NCBI RefSeq assembly: GCF_000725545.1
Contig: NZ_JNZP01000026.1
Span: 18,731 to 82,730, forward strand
DNA length: 64,000 nucleotides
Direction: 5' to 3'
DNA from: Streptomyces exfoliatus
GTDB taxonomy: Bacteria > Actinomycetota > Actinomycetes > Streptomycetales > Streptomycetaceae
Part shown: piece after piece, positions 1 through 8,765 of the stretch
How positions within the stretch are numbered: the stretch's first letter is position 1
Layout: every line of letters starts with the position of its first letter
Notes under the pieces: model-generated
Seen by the model: only the letters and a program-made list of their open reading frames with translations
What the model was told of the DNA's origin: nothing
Database searches by the model: none
Translations under genes and position numbers: made by a program

Positions 1-1341
1 GAGGAGTGGTGGACCGCCCTCGTCACGGCGGTCCGCGCCGCCGTACGGGACGCCGGCGTCCCGTACGCCTCCGTCACCGGCATCGCGGTCGCCGGACAGC
101 AGCACGGCCTCGTCACCCTCGGCGCCGACGGCCGCCCCCTGCGCCCCGCGCTGCTCTGGAACGACACCCGCTCCGCGCCCCAGGCGGCCGCCCTCGCCGC
201 CCGCCTCGGCGGCCCCGCCTCCTGGACGGCCCGCACCGGATCCGTCCCCGTAGCCTCCATGACCGCCGCCAAATGGCAGTGGCTGCGGGAGAACGAACCG
301 GAGCGGACCACGGCCGCCACAGGGGTCCGCCTCCCGCACGACTTCCTCACCGAGCGCCTCACCGGTCAGGCCGTGACCGACCCCGGCGACGCCTCGGGAA
401 CCTGCTGGTACGGCACCGCCACCGGCGCCTACGACCCCGACGTCCTGGACCTCGTCGGCCTGGACAAGGCCCTGCTGCCCACGGTCGCCCCGAGCGGCGC
501 CACCCGCGTCGGCACCCTCACGGAGGCCGCCGCCGAGGCCCTCGGGCTGCCCCGTACCGTCGCCGTCGCCGCCGGAACCGGCGACAACATGGCCGCCGCC
601 GTCGGCCTCGGCCTGGGCGGCGCGGGACTCCTCGACCACCCGGTCGTCAGCCTCGGCACCTCCGGCACCGTCTTCGCCGCGACCCTCGCCCGCCCCGCCG
701 ACCCGGGACTCGCGGGCTTCGCCGCGACCGACGGCACCCACCTCCCGCTCGGCTGCACCCTCAACTGCACCCTCGCCGTCGACCGGTTCGCCACCCTCCT
801 CGGCCTCGACCGTGAGGACGTCATGCCGGGGGGCGAGGTGGTCGTCCTGCCGTACCTCGACGGCGAACGCACCCCCGACCTCCCGCACGCCGCGGGGCTC
901 GTCACCGGCCTCCGGCACGGCACCGACCCCCGGGCGCTGCTCGGCGCCGCCTACGAGGGCGCGGCCTTCACCGTGCTGCACGCCCTCGACCGGCTGCTCG
1001 CCGCCTGCGGCCTCGACCCGGCCGATCCCGCCGTACGGGACCGGCCGCTGCGGCTCATCGGGGGCGGCGCGAAGGGCCGGGCCTGGACCGAGACCGTCCG
1101 CAGGCTCTCCGGCAGGCCCCTGGTCGTGCCCGCCGCCACCGAACTCGTCGCGCTCGGCGCCGCGGCGCTCGCGGCCGGTGCGGTGACGGGGGCCGACCCG
1201 GTGGCCCTGGCCACCGCCTGGGGCACGGGGAAGGGCGACGTCCTGTCTCCGGTCACCCGTGACGAGGCGGCCTGGGACCGGATCGCGGGAGTCCTCTCGG
1301 CCGCCACGCCGACCCTGCTGGGCGGTCCGGCACCGTCGTGA
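1..1341 (+). CDS. xylB: Xylulokinase, 5' end missing
   Basis: FGGY-family sugar kinase that phosphorylates D-xylulose to xylulose-5-phosphate in cytosolic xylose catabolism. The frame is open from base 1, so the N-terminus lies outside the window and about 446 residues remain of the usual 470-490. Visible family blocks are VAGQQHG and LLWNDTR near the left edge (substrate lobe), GTGDNMAAAVG and SLGTSGTVFA (ATP-binding lobe), LPYLDGERTPDLPHA, and GGGAKGRAW near the C-terminus. A ROK repressor lies 0.9 kb downstream, the xylA-xylB-ROK neighbourhood typical of streptomycetes; xylA would lie left of the window. It runs into the convergent DUF1349 gene with only 6 bp between the stops. Xylulokinase is favoured over other FGGY kinases by the motifs and the ROK neighbour. 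Confidence 0.9.
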   Translation, partial: EEWWTALVTAVRAAVRDAGVPYASVTGIAVAGQQHGLVTLGADGRPLRPALLWNDTRSAPQAAALAARLGGPASWTARTGSVPVASMTAAKWQWLRENEPERTTAATGVRLPHDFLTERLTGQAVTDPGDASGTCWYGTATGAYDPDVLDLVGLDKALLPTVAPSGATRVGTLTEAAAEALGLPRTVAVAAGTGDNMAAAVGLGLGGAGLLDHPVVSLGTSGTVFAATLARPADPGLAGFAATDGTHLPLGCTLNCTLAVDRFATLLGLDREDVMPGGEVVVLPYLDGERTPDLPHAAGLVTGLRHGTDPRALLGAAYEGAAFTVLHALDRLLAACGLDPADPAVRDRPLRLIGGGAKGRAWTETVRRLSGRPLVVPAATELVALGAAALAAGAVTGADPVALATAWGTGKGDVLSPVTRDEAAWDRIAGVLSAATPTLLGGPAPS

Positions 1342-1347
1342 GGACGC

Positions 1348-1953
1348 TCAGCCGCCGTCGAAGAGGTCGGCCAGCCGCGTGGGCGCCAGGCGGAGGGTGT
1401 CGAAGTCGACCCGGCACCCCTCGCCGACGGGCGACTGCACCTCGATGCCGACCCGTGGGGCGTCGGCGCAGTCCAGGGCGAACTGCCGCACAAGCCGCCA
1501 GGTCGCGCCGTCCTCCGACACGTGGAAGGCGAACGCCCCCTCGATCCGGCTGACGCGCAGCCACAGCGCGTCCGCCGCGACGGGGCCCGCGAGCGCGTCG
1601 TCGGACCGTCCGCGGGTCACGACCGAGTAGACGCTCGGGGCCCCGTCGGGTGCCTGCTCGAAGTTGAGCTTGGCCCAGTGGTCGTCGTCTGCCCAGACGA
1701 TGAGGGCGCCCGCGTCCCAGGCGGACCGGAAGCCGACGCGGAGTCGGGCCGAGAACTGCCAGTCGCCGTCCGGCGGAGTGGTCAGGGCCACGGCGGCGTC
1801 GCGTCGCCGGGCCCCGCCGACGGGGGCCGTGAAGATGTCCGTGTGCGGGGCGGCGGTGACGGTCAGGACGCCGTCGGAGAGGGACCACTCCGCCGGGGCG
1901 GTCACCCAGCGCAGCGCGAGAGGAAGCGCGATGTCGATGTTCACACCCGTCAT
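1348..1953 (-). CDS. DUF1349 concanavalin-like protein
   Basis: About 201 residues from the ATG at 1953 (MTGVNIDIALPL). The frame is open further upstream, but that part is arginine-rich shadow. The protein reads as a beta-sandwich of the DUF1349 family (concanavalin A/LamG-like fold): WDAGALIVWADDDHWAKLN, then SVVTRGRSDDA, then WLRVSRIEGAFAFHVSEDG are the characteristic strands. Members are small, probably cytosolic proteins with suspected carbohydrate binding; no enzyme activity is established. No signal peptide is visible. Its position between xylB and the ROK regulator suggests a link to pentose or glycan use, but that is inference. Confidence 0.75.
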   Translation of the reverse strand: MTGVNIDIALPLALRWVTAPAEWSLSDGVLTVTAAPHTDIFTAPVGGARRRDAAVALTTPPDGDWQFSARLRVGFRSAWDAGALIVWADDDHWAKLNFEQAPDGAPSVYSVVTRGRSDDALAGPVAADALWLRVSRIEGAFAFHVSEDGATWRLVRQFALDCADAPRVGIEVQSPVGEGCRVDFDTLRLAPTRLADLFDGG

Positions 1954-2169
1954 GATCGCGAGCCGGCCGGGGGCCCGCCACGGGATCGCGCAAGGATCCA
2001 CGGACCGGGACGAAAGTCCAAGCCGACGGAGGCCGGCCGCCGCCACGGGCCGTTGCTTCGACCGTGTCGGCGGTCTGACCGCGACGGCGACCCGGCCGCG
2101 TCGGCGACCCGGCCGTGTCGGACGAGGACGGCCCCGGGCCACACGCGCACGTCGCCCGCTCGACAGTTT

Positions 2170-2199
2170 TTTCGGATGAGCGAAAGGGACGACTAGGCT
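2170..2199 (+). promoter_or_regulatory. Promoter and candidate operator of ROK gene
   Basis: A likely -10 (TAGGCT, 2194-2199) lies 10 bases before the ROK ATG, so the mRNA is leaderless or nearly so. Between it and the weak -35 sits a perfect inverted repeat, TTTCG-N6-CGAAA (2170-2185), a plausible autoregulatory operator. Both are read from the sequence; binding is inference. Confidence 0.4.
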
Positions 2200-2209
2200 C
2201 TGGCCCACC

Positions 2210-3418
2210 ATGAACCAGCCCACGGAACCCAAGGCCGACAAGTCGGGAGTGCGCCGGCACAACCTGAGCCTCGTCCTGCGGACCGTCCACGACGCGGGGG
2301 AGACCACGCGGGCCGCCGTCGCCGCCCGCGTCGGCCTCACCCGGCCCGCCGTCTCCTCCCTCGTCGAGCAGCTCCTCGACCTCGGCTTCCTCGTCGAGTC
2401 GGGCAAGACGTTCAGCGGGCAGGCGGGACGGCCGGGCACCGTCCTGAAACCCGCGGACACCGGACCGGCCGGGATCGGCGTCGAGATCAACGTCGACTAC
2501 GTGACGGTCTGCGTCGTCGACCTGACCGGCACCGACCGCGTCCGCCGCACCGAACGCCTCGACAACCGCGCGGCCGGCGCCCCCGAGGTCCTGGCCAGGG
2601 CCGCCCGTATCACCGCCGAAGCCCTGGAGGAGGCCGCCGCGCACCGGCTCGCCCCGGCGGCGGCCGGGCTCGCCCTGCCCGGTCTGGTCTCCGGCGGAAC
2701 CGTCCGGCAGGCCCCCAACCTCGGCTGGCACGAGGCCGACGCGGAGCGCCTCTTCGGCGAGGCCCTCACGGCGCTGCGGCCCGGCACCGCGGGCCTCGCC
2801 CTGACCTCCGACAACGAGGCCAACATGGCGGCCCTCGCCGAGCTGTGGTTCGGCACCCACGGCGACCTCCGCACGTTTCTGCACCTGACGGGGGAGATCG
2901 GCGTCGGCGGCGCGATCGTCGTCCATGGCGAACTCCTGCGCGGCGCCCACGGATTCGCCGGCGAGATCGGCCACCTCGTCGTCGACGCGGAGGGCCGCCG
3001 CTGCCGCTGCGGCTCCCGAGGCTGTCTTGAGCAGTACGCCGGACAGGCCGCCCTTCTGCGGTCGGCGGAGGCGACCGGGGTCCCGGACCTCGCGCGCCGC
3101 GCCGGGACGGGTGACCCGCTCGCCCTCGCCGCGCTCGCCGAGGCGGGCCGGATGCTCGGGCGCGCCCTGTCGGGAGCCGTGAACCTGCTCGATCCCGAGG
3201 CGGTCGTCCTCGGCGGCATCTACCCGCGGTTGATGCCGTGGCTGGCACCCGCCCTCGCGGAGGAGCTGTCCGCCCGGGTGGTCTCCGGTCTCTGGACCCC
3301 GGACGCGGGCCGCCTGCGGGCGGCGTCCGCCGCCACCGACGCGTCCCGGGGCGCGGCGGCGCTCGTCCTCCACGACGTCCTGGCCGACCCGCTGGCGTAC
3401 GCCGCGTCGGGGAGCTGA
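2210..3418 (+). CDS. ROK-family transcriptional repressor, XylR-like
   Basis: 402 residues, the usual ROK repressor length. The N-terminal 80 residues form a winged helix-turn-helix (VRRHNLSLVLRTVHDAG, then RAAVAARVGLTRPAVSSLV). The rest is a ROK sugar-sensing fold: GVEINVDYVTVCVVDL phosphate-1-like loop, the ALTSDNEANMAALAELWFG block, GEIGVGGAIVVHGELLRGAHGFAGEIGH, and the zinc-type cysteine cluster CRCGSRGCLE. It most likely represses the adjacent xylose genes and is released by xylose or a derivative, as known for XylR-type ROK proteins. The ATG at 2210 follows the -10 by 10 bases. It ends 16 bp before the convergent metallo-hydrolase gene. Confidence 0.85.
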   Translation: MNQPTEPKADKSGVRRHNLSLVLRTVHDAGETTRAAVAARVGLTRPAVSSLVEQLLDLGFLVESGKTFSGQAGRPGTVLKPADTGPAGIGVEINVDYVTVCVVDLTGTDRVRRTERLDNRAAGAPEVLARAARITAEALEEAAAHRLAPAAAGLALPGLVSGGTVRQAPNLGWHEADAERLFGEALTALRPGTAGLALTSDNEANMAALAELWFGTHGDLRTFLHLTGEIGVGGAIVVHGELLRGAHGFAGEIGHLVVDAEGRRCRCGSRGCLEQYAGQAALLRSAEATGVPDLARRAGTGDPLALAALAEAGRMLGRALSGAVNLLDPEAVVLGGIYPRLMPWLAPALAEELSARVVSGLWTPDAGRLRAASAATDASRGAAALVLHDVLADPLAYAASGS

Positions 3419-3434
3419 CGAGGCGCCGGCGGCG

Positions 3435-4271
3435 TCACCTCCGTCGCGCGGAAGCCCCCGGAGGTTCGACGAACGGCCGGGTGAGATGCGCCGTCGCGAG
3501 CAGCGCCCCGCTGTCGACGGCTCGGGCGAGCAGCTCCTCGCGGGAGGCGCGGGCCGCGTCCCGGTCGCGTTCGTGGGAGTAGGCCACGCCCGGAGCGGCG
3601 AGCTGGACGGCGTGCACGAGGAGGTCGCCGGTGACGAGGACGTCCCGGCCGTCCGGCCGTTCGACCAGGACGGACTGATGGCCGGGGGTGTGCCCGGGGG
3701 TCGGCAGGAGCGTGAGGCCGGGGCGCAGCCGGTGCCGGCCGTCGACCTCGTGCAGCTGTCCCGCGGTACGGAGCGGCTCCACCACCCAGTCCCACACGGG
3801 GTCCCGCCGGTCGAGGGCGGCGGTCTCCGCGCGCTGGACGACGTACCGGGCATCGGGGAAGAAGGGCCGCCCGGCGGCGTCGGCGGCCCAGCCGGTGTGG
3901 TCCTCGTGCAGATGCGTCAGGACCACGGTGTGGACGTCGGACCGGTCGATCCCGGCCGCCGTGAGCAGTTCGGGCAGCCGGCCGGGCACGGGGCACCAGG
4001 GCGCCCCGGGTCCCTCGGCGGGTCCGACGCCCGCGTCGATGAGGGTCCAGCCGCCCGTACCGCCGGGGTCGGCGACGGCGAAGCAGCGGAAGTCGAGCCG
4101 CCAGGCGTCGCCGGGGCCGAACGCGTCGGGGTCGAGTGCGGCGGCCTCCGCCCAGTCCGCCGCGCCCGCCCCGGGGAAGGCGTCGCGAGCCGACTTGAAG
4201 AACACCCCGGTGGCGTCGAGAAGCGCCGTCACCGGACCCATCCGTGAGATCCCGCCGTCGTTGTCGGACAT
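3435..4271 (-). CDS. MBL-fold metallo-hydrolase
   Basis: 278 residues with the metallo-beta-lactamase signature LTHLHEDH (metal ligands His120, His122, Asp124, His125 from the ATG at 4271), the second-shell block LPTPGHTPGHQ and a final VTGDLLVHA Asp ligand. The fold is that of lactonase/glyoxalase-II-like binuclear metal hydrolases; the substrate cannot be told. No signal peptide, so cytosolic. It is divergent from the ABC exporter pair across a 178-bp gap and convergent with the ROK gene. The 3' end is arginine-rich, which is normal at such GC content. Confidence 0.85.
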   Translation of the reverse strand: MSDNDGGISRMGPVTALLDATGVFFKSARDAFPGAGAADWAEAAALDPDAFGPGDAWRLDFRCFAVADPGGTGGWTLIDAGVGPAEGPGAPWCPVPGRLPELLTAAGIDRSDVHTVVLTHLHEDHTGWAADAAGRPFFPDARYVVQRAETAALDRRDPVWDWVVEPLRTAGQLHEVDGRHRLRPGLTLLPTPGHTPGHQSVLVERPDGRDVLVTGDLLVHAVQLAAPGVAYSHERDRDAARASREELLARAVDSGALLATAHLTRPFVEPPGASARRR

Positions 4272-4449
4272 GACGCCGACTCTGCCATCAGGGGGCTCCC
4301 CGGGGCCAGGGCGGCGACCGTTCCCGCGGCCGGGCCGGCCACCGCTCCCGTCCCGCTCTGCCGGGTTTCGGCCAGGACTCCCACCGCTCTCATCCCGCTC
4401 TCACGCGGGCCTTATCCCGTCATCACGCACGGCCCCTAGCTTCACGCCC

Positions 4450-5934
4450 ATGTTCTTCACCTACCTCCGGCGCGAACTGCGCCGCCGCCGAAAGGCGGCG
4501 CTCGTCGTCGCCTCCGGGCTCGCGCTCGGGATCGCGCTGGTCATCGTCGTCAACTCCGTCTCCTCCGGCATGAACCAGGCCCAGGGCAAGGTCCTCGAGT
4601 CCCTCTACGGACTCGGGACGGACCTGACGGTGACCAAGGCCCAGGAACGGCCCGAGGACGGCGCGGCGCCGCAGCGGCCCCGGTTCGAGTTCAAGGGCAA
4701 GGAGGAGGGCGAGGAACAGAGCAGCGACCGGCTGATGGTCCAGGGCTTCCAGACCCTCGCGGACTCCACCGTCGCCACGGTCGGCCGACAGCCCGGCGTC
4801 GACCGGGCGGTGGGCGGCCTCAGCCTCGTCAACCTGAAGATCAACGGTGAGTTCGCGCGGGGCAAGATCCAGCGCGCCCAGCCCCAGCCGGCCCAGCCGG
4901 GCACCGGGAACGGCGGCACCGGGAACGGCGGCAGCGGAGGCGGCTCAGGGCCCGGCGACACCGTCACCGGCGGCGGCGCGGCCTTCGACGTCGACTCCTT
5001 CACGCTCTACGGCACCGACGTCACCGCGCCCGACCTCGGCCCCCTCACCACCTCCACGGTCTCCCAGGGCCGTACCTTCAAGACGACGGAGACCGACGCG
5101 AAGGTCGCCGTCGTCGACAGCGCCTACGCCCAGAAGCAGGGACTGGCCCTCGGCGACGAACTGACCGTCAAGGGCGTGAAATTCGAGGTCATCGGCATCG
5201 CGACCGCCGACCGCGGACAGGCCGCCGCCCAGGTGTACCTGCCGCTGAAGCAGGCGCAGACGCTCTCCGCCTCCGCGGCCGAGATCACCACGATCTATGT
5301 GAAGGCGACCGACTCGACGCGCATCGACGCGGTCAAGACCGCCATCCAGAAGAACGTCACCGGCACCACCGTCACCACGTCCGCCGACCTCGCCCAGACG
5401 GTCTCCGGCTCCCTCGACACCGCGTCCGACCTCGCCTCCGACGTCGGCAAGTGGCTCTCGTACGCCGTGCTGCTCGCCGCCGTCCTCGTCGCCGGACTCC
5501 TCACCTCCTCGGCCGTCACCCGCAGGGTCCGCGAGTTCGGCACGCTCAAGGCGCTCGGCTGGACGAGCGGTCGGGTCACCCGCCAGGTGGTCGGCGAGGC
5601 CCTCGTCAACGGCGTCATCGGCGGCGCCCTCGGCATCGCGGTCGGCCTGGCCGGGGCGTACGCGGTGACCGCCGCCAGTCCGACCCTCACGGCCGAACTC
5701 GGCTCCTCCGGAGGCGCGTTCGGAGGCGGACGCGGCGGCATGATCTTCGGCGGAGGCCCTGCGGGCACGGCCGCCGGGAAGACCGTCGACATCGCCCTCT
5801 CCGCCCCGGTCAGCGTCACCACCGTGGGTCTCGCCGTCCTCCTCGCCCTCGGCGGCGGCCTCGTCGCCGGCGCCTTCGGCGCGTGGCGCGCCTCGCGTCT
5901 GCGTCCCGCCGACGCCCTGCGCCGCGTCGAGTAG
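4450..5934 (+). CDS. MacB/FtsX-type ABC transporter permease
   Basis: 494 residues from the ATG at 4450 (MFFTYLRRELRRRRKAALVV). The open frame upstream is not coding-like. Layout: one N-terminal membrane helix (about 16-38), a large extracytoplasmic MacB_PCD domain (about 40-330) containing a Gly/Asn-rich linker (NGGTGNGGSGGG), then an FtsX domain with three membrane helices (around LSYAVLLAAVLVAGLLTSS, GVIGGALGIAVGLAGAYAV and TVGLAVLLALGGGLVAGAF). It pairs with the ATPase starting 37 bp downstream. The pair resembles exporters of lipids, peptides or lipoproteins; the substrate is unknown. The permease lacks a fused ATPase, as is usual in Gram-positives. Confidence 0.9.
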   Translation: MFFTYLRRELRRRRKAALVVASGLALGIALVIVVNSVSSGMNQAQGKVLESLYGLGTDLTVTKAQERPEDGAAPQRPRFEFKGKEEGEEQSSDRLMVQGFQTLADSTVATVGRQPGVDRAVGGLSLVNLKINGEFARGKIQRAQPQPAQPGTGNGGTGNGGSGGGSGPGDTVTGGGAAFDVDSFTLYGTDVTAPDLGPLTTSTVSQGRTFKTTETDAKVAVVDSAYAQKQGLALGDELTVKGVKFEVIGIATADRGQAAAQVYLPLKQAQTLSASAAEITTIYVKATDSTRIDAVKTAIQKNVTGTTVTTSADLAQTVSGSLDTASDLASDVGKWLSYAVLLAAVLVAGLLTSSAVTRRVREFGTLKALGWTSGRVTRQVVGEALVNGVIGGALGIAVGLAGAYAVTAASPTLTAELGSSGGAFGGGRGGMIFGGGPAGTAAGKTVDIALSAPVSVTTVGLAVLLALGGGLVAGAFGAWRASRLRPADALRRVE

Positions 5935-5971
5935 CCGCCCGAACCCACCCACGTTCCACAGGAGTCGCAGC

Positions 5972-6697
5972 ATGTACGAACTCATCGGCGTCACCAAGCA
6001 GTACCGGCGGGGGCAGCAGCGGGTCGACGCGCTCGCCGGGGTCGACCTCACCCTCGCTCAGGGGGACCGGTTGGTCATCCAGGGCCCCACGGGCGGCGGG
6101 AAGTCGACCCTCCTCCAGATGCTCGGCGGCCTCGACCGCCCCACGTCCGGGAAGGTCCTGCTCGACGGCATCGACCTGGCCGCGCTCTCCGAGCGCAGAC
6201 TGACCGCCGTGCGCGGCCAGAACATCGGCTTCGTCTTCCAGAGCTTCAACCTCATCCCCACGCTCACCGCGCAGGAGAACGTGGAGACCGCGCTCGTGCC
6301 GCTCGGCGGCCGACCCGCCGAGCGCCGCGATCGCGCTGCCGAGGCGCTCGAATCGGTCGGGCTCGGCGAACGCCGCGGACATCTGCCGTCCGAACTCTCC
6401 GGCGGCCAGCAGCAGCGGGTCGCCATCGCCCGCGCGCTGGTGAAGCGACCGAAGGTGCTCCTCGCCGACGAACCCACCGGAAACCTCGACGAGTCGATGC
6501 GCGACGAGATCGTCGAGCTGCTCGAAGGGCTCTGGCAGGAGCACGGTCTGACCTTCGTCATGGTCACCCACGACAGCGCGATCGCCCGCCGGGCGCCCCG
6601 CCTCGCCACGATCCGCAAGGGCCGGATCACGATCAAGGAGAACCGCGCGGCGGCGGGCGAGAACCGTTCGGCGTCGCCGGACCCGGTCGACGCCTGA
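5972..6697 (+). CDS. ABC transporter ATP-binding protein (LolD/MacB type)
   Basis: 241 residues with a complete ATPase: Walker A GPTGGGKST (38-46), Q-loop in FVFQSFNLIPTLTAQEN, signature LSGGQQQRVAIARAL, Walker B VLLADEPTGNLD and H-loop MVTHD. The LIPTLTAQENV block and TGNLD ending are typical of the LolD/MacB/FtsE subfamily that partners FtsX-like permeases. It is the cytosolic motor for the permease just upstream and probably shares its mRNA (37-bp gap with an AGGAG-type RBS). A 10-bp hairpin 30 bp after the stop likely ends the transcript. The C-terminal 30 residues are a non-conserved tail. Confidence 0.92.
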   Translation: MYELIGVTKQYRRGQQRVDALAGVDLTLAQGDRLVIQGPTGGGKSTLLQMLGGLDRPTSGKVLLDGIDLAALSERRLTAVRGQNIGFVFQSFNLIPTLTAQENVETALVPLGGRPAERRDRAAEALESVGLGERRGHLPSELSGGQQQRVAIARALVKRPKVLLADEPTGNLDESMRDEIVELLEGLWQEHGLTFVMVTHDSAIARRAPRLATIRKGRITIKENRAAAGENRSASPDPVDA

Positions 6698-6726
6698 CGG
6701 GCGGTCGGTTCGCCGCGCGGCCGACG

Positions 6727-6750
6727 TGAGTCCCGGCTGTCCGGGACTCA
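6727..6750 (+). terminator. Hairpin terminator after ABC operon
   Basis: Perfect 10-bp stem (TGAGTCCCGG / CCGGGACTCA) with a 4-base loop CTGT, 30 bp after the ATPase stop and before the promoter of the next gene. There is no U-tract, which is normal for streptomycete terminators. Confidence 0.7.
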
Positions 6751-6780
6751 GTCCCTTGGCCAGGCCTTCACGGAAGGCCG

Positions 6781-6803
6781 TTGTCAGTGGGTGCCCCTAA
6801 CGT
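6781..6803 (+). promoter_or_regulatory. RecA-independent DNA-damage promoter (PafBC type)
   Basis: TTGTCAGTG (6781-6789), 8 bases, then TAACGT (6798-6803). This fits exactly the actinobacterial RecA-NDp consensus TTGTCRGTG-N8-TANNNT, which is activated by PafBC after DNA damage. The -10 ends 7 bases before the ATG of the WGR gene, so a leaderless transcript is expected. The match is seen in the sequence; damage induction follows from the known promoter class. Confidence 0.75.
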
Positions 6804-6810
6804 CTTCCTC

Positions 6811-8244
6811 ATGACGACGACCTATCTGGAGCTGTCGCAGGACGGCGGCGGTGCCCACAAGTTCTACGAAGTGACCGTGGACGACCTCGCGGTGTCGGTC
6901 CGTTACGGCCGGATCGGCACGGCGGGCCAGACGCAGCGCTCCACGTTCCCGACGCAGGCGAAGGCGCAGGCCGCCGCGGCGAAGAAGCTGGGCGAGAAGG
7001 TCCGCAAGGGATACGCGCCGGCCGTGCGCGGCCAGCGGGCGGCGCGCTCCGTGACACGTCGTGAGGTCACCTCCGCGCCGTCCACCGCGCGCGCCGTCGC
7101 CCCCGTGCTCTGGCGCTTCAGGACCGGCTCCGCGGCCTTCGGCATCCACGTCGACGAGGAGCGCTGCTGGGTCGGGAACCAGGCGGGGGACGTGTTCACG
7201 CTCGACCGCTCCGGCGAGGTGCAGGCCCGGTTCAGCCTGCCGGACGGCGTCAAGTGCCTGGTCGCCGACGACTTCTGGATCTACGCGGGCTGTGACGACG
7301 GCAAGGTGTACGACCTGTCGTCCAAGCTGCCCTTCGCCGCGTACGACATCGCCACCGACGTCGACATCTTCTGGCTCGACATCCACGAGGGCGTCCTGCA
7401 CGTCGCCGACCGTTCGGGCCGGCTCACCGTCATCGACCACGAGGACGAGCACCAGTGGGCGCGCGGCGGACAGGGCGAGCACGCCTGGATGGTCCGCGCC
7501 GACGGCGACGCCGTCTACTACGGGGACACGTCGGGCGTCGCGGCCCACGCGCCGGACGGCGGCGGCGAGCTGTGGCACACGGCCACCGAGGGCGGGGTCC
7601 TCTTCGGCTGGCAGGAGGACACCGCGGTCTACGCGGGCACGGCGCGCAAGAAGGTCCAGCGGCTGGCGAAGAAGGACGGACGCGTCGAGGCGGTGTACGC
7701 CTGCGACAGCCCGGTGTACTCCTGCGCCACCTCGCCCGGCGGCCGGTTCGTCTTCGCCGCCGACTCGGCCTCCTCCGTCTACTGCTTCGCGGAGGACGGC
7801 ACCCGGCTGTGGAAGCTCGGCACGGGCGGGGGCTCCGCGCTCTCCATGCAGTACCGCGACGAGCGCCTCTACCTGGTGACCACGGACGGTTCCCTGGTGT
7901 GCGTGGACGCGAGCGAGGCGGCGATCCAGGCGGCCCAGGGGGGCACGGTGCCGGTCGCCCGGGACATCAAGCTCGCCGCGGCCCTGCCGGTCTACGAGCC
8001 GGCGACGACCGTGACCGCCGTGAGCACGGTCGACGTCGCTCCGGCCGGTTCGATCGTCGTGGAGTGTGTGAACGAGTCGGGCAGGACCCGGGTGCGAGTC
8101 GTCTCCCAGGGCTACGACTCCGCGTGGAACGTGCAGTTCCCGCGCGCGATCCGGGAGCCCGGCGCGCGGTACGTGGTCGATGCCCTGCACGCCGCGGCGG
8201 GCGGCTTCTACCGGGTCCGCGGCGACATCCGGCGCCTGCTGTGA
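6811..8244 (+). CDS. WGR domain plus beta-propeller protein
   Basis: 477 residues from the ATG at 6811, which follows the promoter -10 directly; the TTG at 6781 lies within the promoter. Residues 1-75 form a WGR domain (KFYEVTVDDLAVSVRYGRIG, then a TFPTQAKAQAAAAKKL helix), a module found in PARPs and other nucleic-acid-linked proteins. Residues 100-380 are WD40/PQQ-like propeller repeats (VDEERCWVGNQAGDVFTLD, YAGCDDGKVYDL, FAADSASSVYCF, YLVTTDGSLVCVD). No signal peptide or membrane helix. The WGR module and the damage-type promoter together suggest a role in the DNA-damage response, possibly as a scaffold or sensor; that role is inference. The stop overlaps the next start (GTGA). Confidence 0.85.
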   Translation: MTTTYLELSQDGGGAHKFYEVTVDDLAVSVRYGRIGTAGQTQRSTFPTQAKAQAAAAKKLGEKVRKGYAPAVRGQRAARSVTRREVTSAPSTARAVAPVLWRFRTGSAAFGIHVDEERCWVGNQAGDVFTLDRSGEVQARFSLPDGVKCLVADDFWIYAGCDDGKVYDLSSKLPFAAYDIATDVDIFWLDIHEGVLHVADRSGRLTVIDHEDEHQWARGGQGEHAWMVRADGDAVYYGDTSGVAAHAPDGGGELWHTATEGGVLFGWQEDTAVYAGTARKKVQRLAKKDGRVEAVYACDSPVYSCATSPGGRFVFAADSASSVYCFAEDGTRLWKLGTGGGSALSMQYRDERLYLVTTDGSLVCVDASEAAIQAAQGGTVPVARDIKLAAALPVYEPATTVTAVSTVDVAPAGSIVVECVNESGRTRVRVVSQGYDSAWNVQFPRAIREPGARYVVDALHAAAGGFYRVRGDIRRLL

Positions 8245-8714
8245 GCGGCGCCCCGGCCGGTGGCTTCGAGGCGGCGACCGGCGACGGCCAGCCGGTGCCG
8301 CCCGCCGAGGCCGAGCAGCGGTCCCGGGAGATCAGGGCCGCCCTCGACGGGCTGCTCCAGATCAGGCGGCTGACCCGGGGCCAGGGCGGCGACCCCAGAG
8401 CCGCGCCCGCCGACTGGGAGCGACGGCAGCCGGTCCGCGCGGTGGCCCTCGCCCTGGAGGCCGCCGGGTTCACGCCCTCGTCCGTGGACGGCTCCGGGGC
8501 GCGGACCGGAACCGGCTACCGGGTCCGGGCGGGGGACCGGCCGGGAGTCGCCGTGGTCGAGTGGCTGGGTCCGCCCGGCTCGGGCGCCGCTCAGGAGGAG
8601 ACGGCGGCCCTCGGCGCGTGCGTCCCGGCCCTGGCGCGCCTCGGCTGGGAGGCGCTGCTCTACCGTGGACCGCGCGGCCGCCGCTTCCTCGAGGTGGAAC
8701 CCGTGGGGGGCTGA
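8241..8714 (+). CDS. Hypothetical protein coupled to WGR gene
   Basis: 157 residues starting at the GTG at 8241, whose GTGA overlaps the stop of the WGR gene, so translation is probably coupled and the gene shares the damage-type promoter. The sequence has an N-terminal helical region (EQRSREIRAALDGLLQIRRL) and a small alpha/beta part (GYRVRAGDRPGVAVVEWLG, then LARLGWEALLYRGPRGRRFLEV). I recognise no family. Codon use matches its neighbours. It probably functions with the WGR protein, judging only from the overlap. Confidence 0.7.
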   Translation: MSGAPAGGFEAATGDGQPVPPAEAEQRSREIRAALDGLLQIRRLTRGQGGDPRAAPADWERRQPVRAVALALEAAGFTPSSVDGSGARTGTGYRVRAGDRPGVAVVEWLGPPGSGAAQEETAALGACVPALARLGWEALLYRGPRGRRFLEVEPVGG

Positions 8715-8765
8715 CCCCCGGAGCTCCTCGCCGTCAGGCGGAGTTCGTACGAGGGCCGGCCGCGG

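Noticed and set aside
1253..3853. Long minus-strand open frame (866 codons) antisense to the ROK gene
   Set aside because: Arginine- and glycine-rich shadow of the real plus-strand gene; no family blocks; typical of high-GC DNA.
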